Notes: generated by a model from the letters alone, not told the origin. Positions 10,591-20,684 are shown, numbered from the stretch's first letter. The stretch is DNA of 63,685 bases from Candidatus Pacearchaeota archaeon CG10_big_fil_rev_8_21_14_0_10_34_76 (GCA_002763075.1 PFDB01000002.1:126286-189970); one strand, 5' to 3'. Made by a program: numbers and translations.

Positions 10591-11649
10591 ATGAACGAAA
10601 TTGTAATCTCCACACCAAAAGGAAAGAGAAGAATTGGCCCTGGAAATTCAACATTTATAGTTGCTGAGATGTCTGGAAATCATAATCAAAGTTTTGATAA
10701 CGCCTTAAAGATTATAGATGCAGCTGCAGAGTCTGGAGTTGATGCAATAAAATTGCAAACTTATACTCCTGAAACTATGACTATTGACTGTAATAACAAA
10801 TATTTTCAAGTAAATGTAAATGAAGCATGGAGGGGGAAAAGTCTGTATAAATTATATCAAGAGGCATATACTCCATGGGAGTGGCAACCAAAGTTAAAAG
10901 ATTATGCAGAATCAAAAGGAATTTTGTTGTTTTCTACACCATTTGACGAGTCCGCAGTAGATTTTTTAGAGAAAATGAATGTTTCATTGTATAAAATAGC
11001 TTCATTTGAATTAGGACATATACCCTTACTGAAAAAGGTAGGATCTACTAATAAACCAGTTATAATCTCGAGAGGGCTTGCCTCGATAGAAGAAATTAAT
11101 CTGGCAGTTAAAACCTTAAGAGAAGAGGGATGTCCTGCGATAATTATTTTACATTGTGTAAGTTCTTACCCAGCCACAACGGAACAGATGAACATTTCAA
11201 CAATTCAGAATATCTCAAAAAGATTTGATGTTGTGTCTGGTCTTTCTGATCATACGTTAGGACTAACTGCATCCATAACTGCAGTTTCTCTTGGAGCATC
11301 AGTTGTTGAAAAACATTTTACTCTTTCAAGGGTTGAAGGTGGACCGGATGCTTCTTTTTCTTTGGAACCATCAGAAATGAAAGAACTTGTAAATAGTATA
11401 CGTGAGGTTGAGAAGGCAATAGGAAAACCAACTTATGATATTGGAGAGAAAGAAAAGGAAAATTTGATTTTTAAAAGATCAATTTTCGCAGTTAAAGATA
11501 TAAAAAATGGTGAAAAATTCACTAATCTTAATATTAAAATTATTAGGCCAGGATATGGGATTGAGCCAAAATACTATGAGCATTTACTTGGAAAAATTTC
11601 AAATAGAGATATTGAAATGGGAACTCCAATAAAAATGGGGGATTTGTAA
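10591..11649 (+). CDS. pseI: Pseudaminic acid synthase-like NeuB family protein with C-terminal SAF domain
   Basis: FIVAEMSGNHNQSFDNALKIIDAAAESGVDAIKLQTYTPETMT; SLGASVVEKHFTLSR; SAF-like SIFAVKDIKNGEKF. Confidence 0.88.
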   Translation: MNEIVISTPKGKRRIGPGNSTFIVAEMSGNHNQSFDNALKIIDAAAESGVDAIKLQTYTPETMTIDCNNKYFQVNVNEAWRGKSLYKLYQEAYTPWEWQPKLKDYAESKGILLFSTPFDESAVDFLEKMNVSLYKIASFELGHIPLLKKVGSTNKPVIISRGLASIEEINLAVKTLREEGCPAIIILHCVSSYPATTEQMNISTIQNISKRFDVVSGLSDHTLGLTASITAVSLGASVVEKHFTLSRVEGGPDASFSLEPSEMKELVNSIREVEKAIGKPTYDIGEKEKENLIFKRSIFAVKDIKNGEKFTNLNIKIIRPGYGIEPKYYEHLLGKISNRDIEMGTPIKMGDL

Positions 11650-11651
11650 AA

Positions 11652-12263
11652 ATGCCTCCAAAATATAAAGTTGTGGGGTTTCTTGCAAGGCAACATGGAT
11701 TGGAAGGACTGAAATCGATAATGAAATCAGAAAAATATGATCCTTTATGTGTTTTTACTCATAGAATGAATCCTACTTCAGAGAATCCGTCAGGAGAGCA
11801 GAGAGATGATTTTAAAGATTTTGAATCTCTTACGCGGAGCCATGGAATACCTCTTTATGCAGTAGATTCAAAGAACGAGAATAGAATAGTTTATGGAATC
11901 TTCCGAGACTATCCAATAGATCTTATTTTATCAATAAGTTGGCGCAGGCTGATACCTCTGCATCAACTTAGAATGGCCAAATATGGGGGTTTGAATATTC
12001 ACAGAGGGAAATTGCCAGAATATGCAGGAGCATTACCAATTCATCGTGCATTGCGGGATTGTCAGAAAAATCTTTATGTAACTGCACATGTGTTATCTGA
12101 AGAGATAGACGGCGGAGAGATTTTAGATACGATTGTTCATCCAGTGAATTATAATCCTGAAAAGTCTTTAGAAGAAAATATAGAAAGATTGAAAAGAGAA
12201 ATTTCTCCCCATATGGGAGAATTATCTATTAGAGGTTTGGATAAACTGCTTTTACGAAAATGA
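11652..12263 (+). CDS. Formyltransferase (Met-tRNA formyltransferase-like fold; probable sugar N-formyltransferase)
   Basis: GLNIHRGKLPEYAGALPIHRAL...VTAHVLSEEIDGGEIL formyltransferase active-site pattern. Confidence 0.75.
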   Translation: MPPKYKVVGFLARQHGLEGLKSIMKSEKYDPLCVFTHRMNPTSENPSGEQRDDFKDFESLTRSHGIPLYAVDSKNENRIVYGIFRDYPIDLILSISWRRLIPLHQLRMAKYGGLNIHRGKLPEYAGALPIHRALRDCQKNLYVTAHVLSEEIDGGEILDTIVHPVNYNPEKSLEENIERLKREISPHMGELSIRGLDKLLLRK

Positions 12264-13576
12264 TAAATAATAAAAAAGTATTTATATTTGATTTGGACGG
12301 AGTGATTATCAACACAGTTGAGTTTTTGTATAATTCATATTTAAAATTTCTTTTAAAATACAAGATAAATGGTAGCAAAGAAGAATTTAATATGCTGAAT
12401 GGCCCGAAAATAGAGGATATTATTATTTATCTTAAAACAAAGTATAAAATAAAAGAATCTGAGTCTCATCTTTTGGAGGAATATAACGGTTTGATAAATT
12501 CTGTTTATAATAAGGCTGAAATGGTCTCGGGAATTGAAAAAATTCTCAAAATATTAAAAACATTTAACTTTGATATCGCTTTGGCTACATCTTCTTCAAA
12601 AAAGAATGTAGACTTTATATTGAAAAAATTTGATTTATCACATTACTTTAATGTAATTGTCTACGGAGATGATCTAAGCGAAGCGAAACCATCTCCATTA
12701 ATTTATAATTTAGTAAGAAACAAAATTCCTGCGAAAACTTATTATGTAATAGAAGATTCTGTTCAAGGGGTAATCGCCGCTAAAGCTGCTGACATGAAAA
12801 TAATCTTTTTTAACAGAGAAAACAAAAAGGCAAACCAGAGTTGGGATTATCAGGCATCACGGACAGAGGAATTAATGAATATAATTGTAAAACTCATTAC
12901 TAATATAGATATTCTAAGCGTGGAACAGGATCTAAAATTAGTGGTTGTTAATCAGCCAATAACCGATTCGCAAGAAAAAAAGGATAAGGTAAACCTGATT
13001 TGGGAGGAGAAAAAGAAAAATAACTCCTCTGTTTATGAAGGGAATATCTTAAGAGGTATAAGTGTTGAAAGGAAAGGAAAGGATGTTATTTTGCTTTGCT
13101 CACAAACTGAATATAAATATTATCTGGCAAAGTTTAGTGATTCTTCATTGGGTTTCAAAATTAATCCGATAGCGATATCCGGTTTGATAACTGATAATGA
13201 AGGGTATACCTTGATAGGAAAAAGGAGGAAGGTTACATCCCATGCAGGACATTATGAATTGGTACCTTCTGGTGGCGTAGATTCTGTAGAATTCAGAAAA
13301 CAGATAATAAAGGAGTTCAAGGAGGAAACCGGGTTTGATGAGGAAATCATAAAAAGAGTTGATATTAGTGGTCTAATTTTTGATAATACTGAATCTTTGT
13401 ACGAAATAATATTCAATATACATATATCTAAAAGTCTGAATCTTCTTTTGCCAAGTTTAAAGATTGGTGAATATGAAGAATTTGAAGTAATAAAACTTAG
13501 TGAGTTCGGCAAGATTATTAGTAATTATGAATTTGTCCCACTCTCAAAATTAATTTATGCCATGATAGATAATTAG
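12260..13576 (+). CDS. Fusion: N-terminal HAD phosphatase + C-terminal NUDIX hydrolase
   Basis: HAD motif FDLDGVIINTV and IEDSVQGVIAA; NUDIX box GGVDSVEFRKQIIKEFKEETGFDEE. Confidence 0.85.
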   Translation: MINNKKVFIFDLDGVIINTVEFLYNSYLKFLLKYKINGSKEEFNMLNGPKIEDIIIYLKTKYKIKESESHLLEEYNGLINSVYNKAEMVSGIEKILKILKTFNFDIALATSSSKKNVDFILKKFDLSHYFNVIVYGDDLSEAKPSPLIYNLVRNKIPAKTYYVIEDSVQGVIAAKAADMKIIFFNRENKKANQSWDYQASRTEELMNIIVKLITNIDILSVEQDLKLVVVNQPITDSQEKKDKVNLIWEEKKKNNSSVYEGNILRGISVERKGKDVILLCSQTEYKYYLAKFSDSSLGFKINPIAISGLITDNEGYTLIGKRRKVTSHAGHYELVPSGGVDSVEFRKQIIKEFKEETGFDEEIIKRVDISGLIFDNTESLYEIIFNIHISKSLNLLLPSLKIGEYEEFEVIKLSEFGKIISNYEFVPLSKLIYAMIDN

Positions 13577-13728
13577 GAAAAATGAGTTTATGTTATTGTT
13601 ACTAAGAAAAAAGTTAGGGCTTAAATTCTCAACCTTTGATAAAATAACTTTGGAAATATTTTTTATTCATTTTTCTATGATTATGGGGCTTGAACGACCA
13701 ATTTAAACTTTTCTAAACTAGAAATAGA

Positions 13729-14223
13729 CTATTTTTTGACCTTTAATTCTATTACCAAATCTACTGCGGGAAAAAGATATGCAAAATGTTTTTCATAAAA
13801 AACGGAGTTTAGTTTTGTTAATCCCCTCATAAAGAATCGTATATGGGGGAATGTGATTATTTGACTTTTTATGCTATAAAAAGAGGACATATTGCTGTTT
13901 TTGAAAGTTTCACTATTGAATCCTCTTTTATGTTGTAAATCTCCCCAAGCGTTGTTACTAGAAAAATGAGGAGTTCTAATTTTTATTATAGCTTCTGGCT
14001 TTGATATTCTATGAATCTCTTTCATAATTTGGTAAGGGTCATTCAGATGTTCCAGAATATTATACATTAAGATTTCATCAAAAGAGTTATCCTTGAAGGG
14101 GTATGGGAGATTGTTTAAATTAATTAATTTGTCTACACCTTTGAATTTTTCAAAGTCTATGTTTAGATAACCTTTTTTGACGTCTTCTCCACAACCAAGA
14201 TTGAGTTTTGATGGATTATTCAT
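13729..14223 (-). CDS. SAM-dependent methyltransferase (small)
   Basis: KLNLGCGEDVKKGYLNID; EILMYNILEHLNDPYQIMKE. Confidence 0.8.
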   Translation of the reverse strand: MNNPSKLNLGCGEDVKKGYLNIDFEKFKGVDKLINLNNLPYPFKDNSFDEILMYNILEHLNDPYQIMKEIHRISKPEAIIKIRTPHFSSNNAWGDLQHKRGFNSETFKNSNMSSFYSIKSQIITFPHIRFFMRGLTKLNSVFYEKHFAYLFPAVDLVIELKVKK

Positions 14224-14253
14224 TAGAAACTATAAATTTGGATATTTAAAAAA

Positions 14254-15801
14254 CTAATTGATTTTCTTTTTGCTAAGAGGATTCCTTAATTTAGAAGCTA
14301 TGAGTAAAAGAATCATCTTGTCTTGTTCATCTAAGGCCTTAGTTTTAAAAATTAAAATTAAATAAATAAGAGAAAAAAGAATTCCTGAAAGGACCAATAG
14401 GGGCAAAGATGGTTTTGACATTGAACTTATTGTGATTAATACTATGAGGGGAATTATAGCTGAAATTAATATGTTCAAAACCTTTCTTCTTATTGGAATT
14501 ATTGAAGTATATTTATGCGCATTGTATGTGTAAATGACTGCTAAACATATGTAAGAAAGAGATGTTGAAAATGCTGCTCCATTTATTCCAAATCTAGGTA
14601 TGAATAGAAAATTGAGTATGGCATTTAGGATACCTGTAAAAATTAAGGTGGTCATTATTACCTTTGATCTACCAGTCATTGAAATCAAATTATTCGATAT
14701 TGATGAAAAAGAGTAAACTAGCATTCCTGCTGAAAGAATTTGTAATGCTAAGGTTCCAGATAAGTAATCGCTTCCGAACAAAAAGTTGATTATCACTCCT
14801 GGGAAAACGAGTGTTAAGAAAAATAATGGGATGTTTATCATCGCTATCCATTTGTTAACTTGTTTACTTAATGCTTTTATTACATCCAGATTTTTCTCAC
14901 CATATTCTCTAGTTATCAAAGGCAAGAAGAGTTGTAAAAACATCTGTGGTGCAAAAGTTAAGAGCATTGCAATGGGTATTGCTGCATTGTAAATTCCCAC
15001 ATCTCCAACAGTTAGAAAAAACCCTATGAAGAACGTGTCTATCCAGAAGAAAACGGATGCAATCATACCTGAAAACATGGCTGGCCATGAATAGGAAAAA
15101 AAATCTATTAGTATCTTCTTTTTGTTTCCAAGTTTTAGCTTGTTAGATAGAATGGGGATTTTTTTTCGGATTATGATAAATGTGAAAATCATGATGCCCA
15201 GAACTGAAACGAGGTAAGATAATGCGACTCCCTTTGAATTAAATCCTAAGAATATGAAAATTAGTAAGGATAAGACCTTAAGAGTATTTTGTAAAATATT
15301 GTTTATGAAAGAAAACCAACCTACTTCTTCAAATGCTTGCAAAACTGAAAGAAAAACATTTGAGATAAGAGATAATGGAAGCATAATGCTGAATATTTTC
15401 AGAAAAATGCTTAATGAAGCATTTTTGAAGAGGTATATTGAAATTGCGTCAGATAACGTGTAGACTATGATTGCTGAAATCAGCCCAGTTAGAAAGACTA
15501 TTCCTAAGGAGATTCTATAAATGAAATTTATTTTTTTGTCTTCTTTTTGTCCCCTGTATAATGGAATGAATCTTAAGAGCCCCTGAGGCAATCCTAATGA
15601 AGAGAAAGCTCCAAACCAGCCAACTACCATAAGAGCTAAGGCGAGCAAACCATAAACTTCTGGCCCAAAATATCTTGCTACTACAATTCTATAAGCATAA
15701 GTTAGGACCTTGGACAAAATTATCCCTATGAAAACGATAAATGAAGATTTGGCTATAAACCTTAGAGCGATATTTGTCTCTCTGTTTTCTTTGCTTTCCA
15801 T
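14254..15801 (-). CDS. Polysaccharide flippase (MATE/Wzx-like, multi-TM)
   Basis: Multi-TM; VVARYFGPEVYGLLALALMVVGWFGAFSSLGLPQGLLRFIP typical of Wzx flippases. Confidence 0.88.
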   Translation of the reverse strand: MESKENRETNIALRFIAKSSFIVFIGIILSKVLTYAYRIVVARYFGPEVYGLLALALMVVGWFGAFSSLGLPQGLLRFIPLYRGQKEDKKINFIYRISLGIVFLTGLISAIIVYTLSDAISIYLFKNASLSIFLKIFSIMLPLSLISNVFLSVLQAFEEVGWFSFINNILQNTLKVLSLLIFIFLGFNSKGVALSYLVSVLGIMIFTFIIIRKKIPILSNKLKLGNKKKILIDFFSYSWPAMFSGMIASVFFWIDTFFIGFFLTVGDVGIYNAAIPIAMLLTFAPQMFLQLFLPLITREYGEKNLDVIKALSKQVNKWIAMINIPLFFLTLVFPGVIINFLFGSDYLSGTLALQILSAGMLVYSFSSISNNLISMTGRSKVIMTTLIFTGILNAILNFLFIPRFGINGAAFSTSLSYICLAVIYTYNAHKYTSIIPIRRKVLNILISAIIPLIVLITISSMSKPSLPLLVLSGILFSLIYLILIFKTKALDEQDKMILLLIASKLRNPLSKKKIN

Positions 15802-15890
15802 TTAAGATTTAAGGAATGGAGTCTTTTTATGATTAACTTTAATTATTTAACGGACCTAAAGATTTAAATTTAGATTGAATCACTAGTTTT

Positions 15891-16415
15891 ATGGCTAAAA
15901 AAATACTGAATGTGGGTTGTGGAGAAAGTACATATGGCACAGACAGAATCGATTTTATCAAAACTCCTACATCTACTAAGATAGTTGATGCAAATAAACC
16001 TCTGCCCTATAATGATAATTATTTTGATGAAATTTATGCTAATTGCGTCCTTGAACATCTAAAGAATTTAGGTATTTTTGCAGATGAATGCTACCGAGTC
16101 TTAAAGCATGGCGGAAAATTATATATTCACACAGATCATGCAGGATATCTTCCGTTTTTTATTTTGAATACTCATGAACATAATAAATTCTTAGACTCTC
16201 AATATAGAGGCGGATTTCAGTATGGGCATGAGAAGGGTGGAGATTGGCATTATCATCTTTTTGTTGCAAGTCACCTACACGGTTTATTCAAAAGATTTAG
16301 GTCCAGAAAAGTAAGTTACACATATGGTGGAAGAAATCAATTATTTAGACTAGTTTTGAGAATCTTGCCAAGAAGACTTGGGGCAATAGGCATTACGTTA
16401 GAGGCCGTGAAGTAA
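15891..16415 (+). CDS. SAM-dependent methyltransferase
   Basis: ILNVGCGESTYGTDRID; EIYANCVLEHLKN. Confidence 0.78.
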   Translation: MAKKILNVGCGESTYGTDRIDFIKTPTSTKIVDANKPLPYNDNYFDEIYANCVLEHLKNLGIFADECYRVLKHGGKLYIHTDHAGYLPFFILNTHEHNKFLDSQYRGGFQYGHEKGGDWHYHLFVASHLHGLFKRFRSRKVSYTYGGRNQLFRLVLRILPRRLGAIGITLEAVK

Positions 16416-17538
16416 TGTTCTTTTCCAACAACCTATCTATTGATGATTTGACCTCTTTAGTTGTGATTGCACCCATGCAAATGTTTTGCTTGTCATGGGA
16501 TGGACCTTTTTGTCTATCCCTGATACACTTATCTTTATGAAAAAGATTTATCTGGATATCTTCATTTCCATATGCTCCAACTTCTTCAGGAAAAGTGGGT
16601 CCGAAAAGCGCAATGACTGGAGTTCCTGTAAATTCAGCTATATGAACTGCGCTTGTATCTACACTGATTAAAATATCTGCCCTTGAGATGACTTCCATTA
16701 GACCTTTTATACTTAGATTTCCGGAAAGATTAGTTATATGTTCTTTATTTGTTACCTCCTCAAGTATTTTATCAGTGATTATCTTCTCATTCTTCTCGCC
16801 CGTTACAAACACATCAATCTTATATTTTTCTATAATATAATCTGCTATATTCGCAAATCTCTCACTTGGCCAGCCCATTGCAGGAATTTTGCCTTGCTTG
16901 ATAATATCAGAAAAATTTCTTCCGCTGGGATGGAGAATGGCATACCTTTCATTATTGGGCTTTTTGTTTTTGAAAGTTGCAAGAGGCATTTTTATCTTTA
17001 ACCCTGCAGCCTGACAAATCCGAATCTCCTGTTCCACTTTGTGCCCATTCCTTATTGAAGGTTTTATTTTTTTATCTATGAAAGATTTATGGTGGGAGAA
17101 TAATGATGAATAGATGCTGGAATATTCATTACCTACTGTGAAACCTCCAATGAGTTTTGAATATTCCTCACTGGATGCGCTGAATAACAAGATTTCATCA
17201 TAATCAATGATATTCAAACTCTTTAGCCCTACAAATCTTAGATTTATTTTTGGTCCAATAAATCTTACTTTTTCCATCTCCGAATCTCCGCAAAGAAAAT
17301 CTATTTTTATTCCTTTATTGTCTCTTATTAATGTTAATGCCACCCTTAATGATGTGAATACGTCTCCAAGTGCTCCGTGGTTCACAATCAAAACCCTTTT
17401 TAATTTGCTTGGGAAAGGCTTGTTTTTTCTAAACATAGAATAGATTCTCCAGAGAAAATATTCGTACCAATAAGTTGAATATCTTGTTAGTCTCACTAGT
17501 TTTGCTTTGAATTGAAGAAATCGATAATAATAGTCCAT
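16393..17538 (-). CDS. Glycosyltransferase family 9 (heptosyltransferase-like)
   Basis: RVLIVNHGALGDVFTSLRVALTLI; ADILISVDTSAVHIAEFTGTPVIALFGPTFPEEVGAYG. Confidence 0.85.
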   Translation of the reverse strand: MDYYYRFLQFKAKLVRLTRYSTYWYEYFLWRIYSMFRKNKPFPSKLKRVLIVNHGALGDVFTSLRVALTLIRDNKGIKIDFLCGDSEMEKVRFIGPKINLRFVGLKSLNIIDYDEILLFSASSEEYSKLIGGFTVGNEYSSIYSSLFSHHKSFIDKKIKPSIRNGHKVEQEIRICQAAGLKIKMPLATFKNKKPNNERYAILHPSGRNFSDIIKQGKIPAMGWPSERFANIADYIIEKYKIDVFVTGEKNEKIITDKILEEVTNKEHITNLSGNLSIKGLMEVISRADILISVDTSAVHIAEFTGTPVIALFGPTFPEEVGAYGNEDIQINLFHKDKCIRDRQKGPSHDKQNICMGAITTKEVKSSIDRLLEKNITSRPLT

Positions 17539-17575
17539 CTTGTGTAGGGGTGAGTAGGATTTATTAAATATCTTT

Positions 17576-18007
17576 CTATTTTATTACCCAATTGAAAAAG
17601 AAAAATTCTCTTCTGTAGAATCTATCGTGGAGAAGAAGCCAGAAAAGGTCGAGTAATGAATGGAAAATCATTCCTATGAAAATATAAAAGAACGGAGTCC
17701 ATAAAAATGCCAATATTGCTATTAAGAGATGGAATTCTATTGTGTGAAAGATATGGAAATCTCCCCTTTTCCTTAAACCTTTTTTGTTTTCAGACTCTTC
17801 TATTTTGCCAAGATGTTTATGATATTCAAGTGCATGCTTCAATCTTACCTTCCTTGTCTTTATTGCTACATTAAGGTAGTGATCAAAGTCTATTAAAAAC
17901 GAGGATAGGAAAATGAGAGCAATATATATGAGGTTAGTTTGAGGTGCAGCAATCCAGATTATTATTGTGAAGATTGCCCCAAAAAAAATATGCCATCTTG
18001 GTAACAT
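17576..18007 (-). CDS. Integral membrane protein of unknown function (start re-assigned to MLPRWHIFF)
   Basis: Hydrophobic segments, FLIDFDHYLNVAIKTRK; upstream in-frame extension is translated 39-bp tandem repeat, so the shorter start is preferred. Confidence 0.6.
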   Translation of the reverse strand: MLPRWHIFFGAIFTIIIWIAAPQTNLIYIALIFLSSFLIDFDHYLNVAIKTRKVRLKHALEYHKHLGKIEESENKKGLRKRGDFHIFHTIEFHLLIAILAFLWTPFFYIFIGMIFHSLLDLFWLLLHDRFYRREFFFFNWVIK

Positions 18008-18014
18008 TCTACAA

Positions 18015-18149
18015 CCCCTCCGCGGTTCTAGGAGTCCGGGTAAGAAGATGACACCCCTCCGCGGTTCTAGGAGTCCGGGTAAGAAGATGACACCCCTCCG
18101 CGGTTCTAGGAGTCCGGGTAAGAAGATGACACCCCTCCGCGGTTCTAGG
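18015..18149. repeat. Tandem 39-bp repeat, 3 full copies + 18 bp
   Basis: cccctccgcggttctaggagtccgggtaagaagatgaca at 18015, 18054, 18093, partial at 18132; degenerate 24-bp relic at 18197-18220. Confidence 0.95.
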
Positions 18150-18241
18150 TATTTGCAGAGCAAGCTCCGCATACATCCAACTCTTACGAGTTATATGAGT
18201 CCTGGTAAACAGATGACGCCAATCAATACAGAATTTTATTA

Positions 18242-19777
18242 TCATTCTTCCATCTTTCTTATCATATCTGCGAAAGCAGGACGTGTTATAAGAACCCCTG
18301 CAGTTATTCCTATGATGGAGGTGATTGCAAATCCCTTGAATAATCCTGCTCCAGCCCAGTAAAGAGGAATTAGAGCAAATAGAGCAGTTAGGTAAGCAGT
18401 CATAACTACAAATAATGCATTCTTCATCCTCTGTTTTATATTTGACTGTTTATTTGTGCGAGCCTCGTCTAAGATAACTATCTGTTGGTCGACTCCTGTA
18501 CCAATTGTTGCAAGTATTCCTGCTATAGATGGTAAATCAAGATTCCATTTGATTAGCGCCGCGAATCCGAGGATAATGATTAGCTCGGAGAAAGAAGTTA
18601 GAAGAAGGGCTGCAGATGCCTTGAATTTTCTATATCTTATTAGGACTATTAATCCTACTGCAACAATAGATGCTGTACCTGCAAGCAATATAAGGAAAAC
18701 AAATTGATCTCCTAATACTGGAGAGATTGTGTCTAACTTAACTATTGTTAGTTTGTAGGGCAAACTTCCAGTGATCAAAACTGTTTGTAAATGGTGCATA
18801 TCACTTCTTGCATTTTCAAATGCTTCTTCCTGTGTTGCTCCTTGCCCTGAACCTTGAATAGATATCTGGGTTGTTGCCTGACCCTTTAAACCTGAACTGA
18901 TTCTTAGCTCATCTACAATTTCTTCATCTAATATCAATGTAAGGTTTTCATTCAGGTATCTTCCTCCTGATTCTGAATCTAACCCAAGGCTTCCAGTTAT
19001 GTTTGCATGTCTTTGTGCCGCCTCTCCGCTAAGGTAAATTGTGAAAGCAAAACTACAAGAGTATCCTCCTTGGAAAGGTGTGCAACTCTGTACTCCAGAA
19101 CATGTGGCGTCATTTCTACAAACAGAGGTAATATCTTCATTTCCTCCAACAAATACAATTTGATCTTTAATGCGGGCTTCAAATTTTCCTTGTTGAGAGA
19201 TTAAATCCTCAAGATCTGTGGGAGTTGCTCCAGCTATTTCAACCAACATAAATTTGTTTCCAGAAAGGTCTGAGACTCCCCTTATTTTAACATCTGAAAT
19301 TCCGAATACATTAAATCTGTTGCTGCTTATATCAATTAAATCCTTAAGTTCTGAGTCAGTTAACTCTTGGTCTGGTTGGACAAGTGCTCTTGCTCCGCCC
19401 CTAATGTCTAATCCTGTTTGAATGTTTGTTTGGGAGATTTTTCCCACCACTATTTTTGGAGTTTCATTTGTTAATATGATATATGTACGTTCTTTTGTGG
19501 TTATATCAATTCTTTTTTCTCCTTCTGTTGAAAAAATTGAATTCATGACCTTAGCATAATCTTCTAATGATGAAATTTTTTCTCCATTTACTCCCTTGAT
19601 GATTTCTCCCTGTCTAATACCTTCTTCTGCAATTTTCGAATCTCTATCTACAGATTTTATAAGAACTCCTGATTCAAATGATGGACGTATTGCTATCAGA
19701 CTTAGCACCAATACTATTATTAAAATCCAAATACGAAATGTTATTTTCATCCTAGGTTTTTTGCCTCCGCATACCAT
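18242..19777 (-). CDS. secD: Protein-export membrane protein SecD
   Basis: QTGLDIRGGARALVQPD; SecD TM block FAALIKWNLDLPSIAGILATIGTGVDQQIVILDE. Confidence 0.92.
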   Translation of the reverse strand: MVCGGKKPRMKITFRIWILIIVLVLSLIAIRPSFESGVLIKSVDRDSKIAEEGIRQGEIIKGVNGEKISSLEDYAKVMNSIFSTEGEKRIDITTKERTYIILTNETPKIVVGKISQTNIQTGLDIRGGARALVQPDQELTDSELKDLIDISSNRFNVFGISDVKIRGVSDLSGNKFMLVEIAGATPTDLEDLISQQGKFEARIKDQIVFVGGNEDITSVCRNDATCSGVQSCTPFQGGYSCSFAFTIYLSGEAAQRHANITGSLGLDSESGGRYLNENLTLILDEEIVDELRISSGLKGQATTQISIQGSGQGATQEEAFENARSDMHHLQTVLITGSLPYKLTIVKLDTISPVLGDQFVFLILLAGTASIVAVGLIVLIRYRKFKASAALLLTSFSELIIILGFAALIKWNLDLPSIAGILATIGTGVDQQIVILDEARTNKQSNIKQRMKNALFVVMTAYLTALFALIPLYWAGAGLFKGFAITSIIGITAGVLITRPAFADMIRKMEE

Positions 19778-20634
19778 TTAAGTATTGATGCATTTGCTAC
19801 CCATGTGTTTAATATGTCAAATCCAAGACCGATTAAGAGTATTGTGAACATCTGTCTTAGTGTTTCTGAAAAATTGAAAATTATTGCTAATGATATTGCT
19901 ATTGCAACTATTGATGTGAGGGTCATTGTTAATCCTGTTTTTAATGCGCCAGCCATTCTTTTATTTAGGGAGACATCTTTTTTTCTTAATATTCTGGAAG
20001 TTAGCATGATGTCTGTGTCTACCGAATACCCTATAAGCATGAGCAATGCAACTATGCCTCCAATAGAAAGATTGAAATTCAGAAGATCTAATAGAACAAT
20101 TGTGAAAACGATATCCATAAATGCTGAAAGTATAACTGCGAAACTAGGCACGAATGTCCTAAATATTACAAAGACTACTATTGCCATTAGGATAAATGCA
20201 ATGATTACTGCCAATCTGAGTTGTTGATAAAAGCTCGAAGATAACGCATTTCCTGTAAATTCTGTTGAAGAATTCTCTGTAGTCAGTTCATAACCTAAAT
20301 AACTTTCTAAGAACGGCCTTATCTCTTCCGGGGTGGCTTTCGTCTCAACAAAAAATCCTTGTTGTTCTCCAGTTCTAATATTAGAAATTCCACGGATTAC
20401 TGAATCTGGAAATTCTAAAGAGAGCCCTTGCTTTAGGTCGTTTATATCTGTTTTTGCATCAAAGACTGATATTGTTGTTCCTCCAGTGATAGATACATCT
20501 GTTAATATCAAGTCTCCATTTTTTGCATTGAACTGGAATAGAAAGATTAAAGAGAATACTAACAAAATTGCCGGAATGAACAACAACTTCTTGTAATGCT
20601 TGTCGTACCAACCTTTTTTTGTGGTTTCTGTCAT
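19747..20634 (-). CDS. secF: Protein-export membrane protein SecF
   Basis: DVSITGGTTISVF; GGIVALLMLIGYSVDTDIMLTSRILRK. Confidence 0.92.
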   Translation of the reverse strand: MTETTKKGWYDKHYKKLLFIPAILLVFSLIFLFQFNAKNGDLILTDVSITGGTTISVFDAKTDINDLKQGLSLEFPDSVIRGISNIRTGEQQGFFVETKATPEEIRPFLESYLGYELTTENSSTEFTGNALSSSFYQQLRLAVIIAFILMAIVVFVIFRTFVPSFAVILSAFMDIVFTIVLLDLLNFNLSIGGIVALLMLIGYSVDTDIMLTSRILRKKDVSLNKRMAGALKTGLTMTLTSIVAIAISLAIIFNFSETLRQMFTILLIGLGFDILNTWVANASILKWYAEAKNLG

Positions 20635-20684
20635 TGAATTTTAAAAGAATGTGGGGTTTTTAAAGCTGTTTAGAAAGAATGTGA

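Noticed and set aside
18015-18149. CRISPR array
   Set aside because: The 39-bp units are directly contiguous with no unique spacers, and no cas genes are visible
18009-18245. ORFs (both strands) spanning the 39-bp repeats, including the long form of the 17576 ORF
   Set aside because: Repeat length divisible by 3 leaves open frames; an internal Met (18007) gives a normal membrane protein start
19805-20227. 140-aa plus-strand ORF
   Set aside because: Antisense to secF
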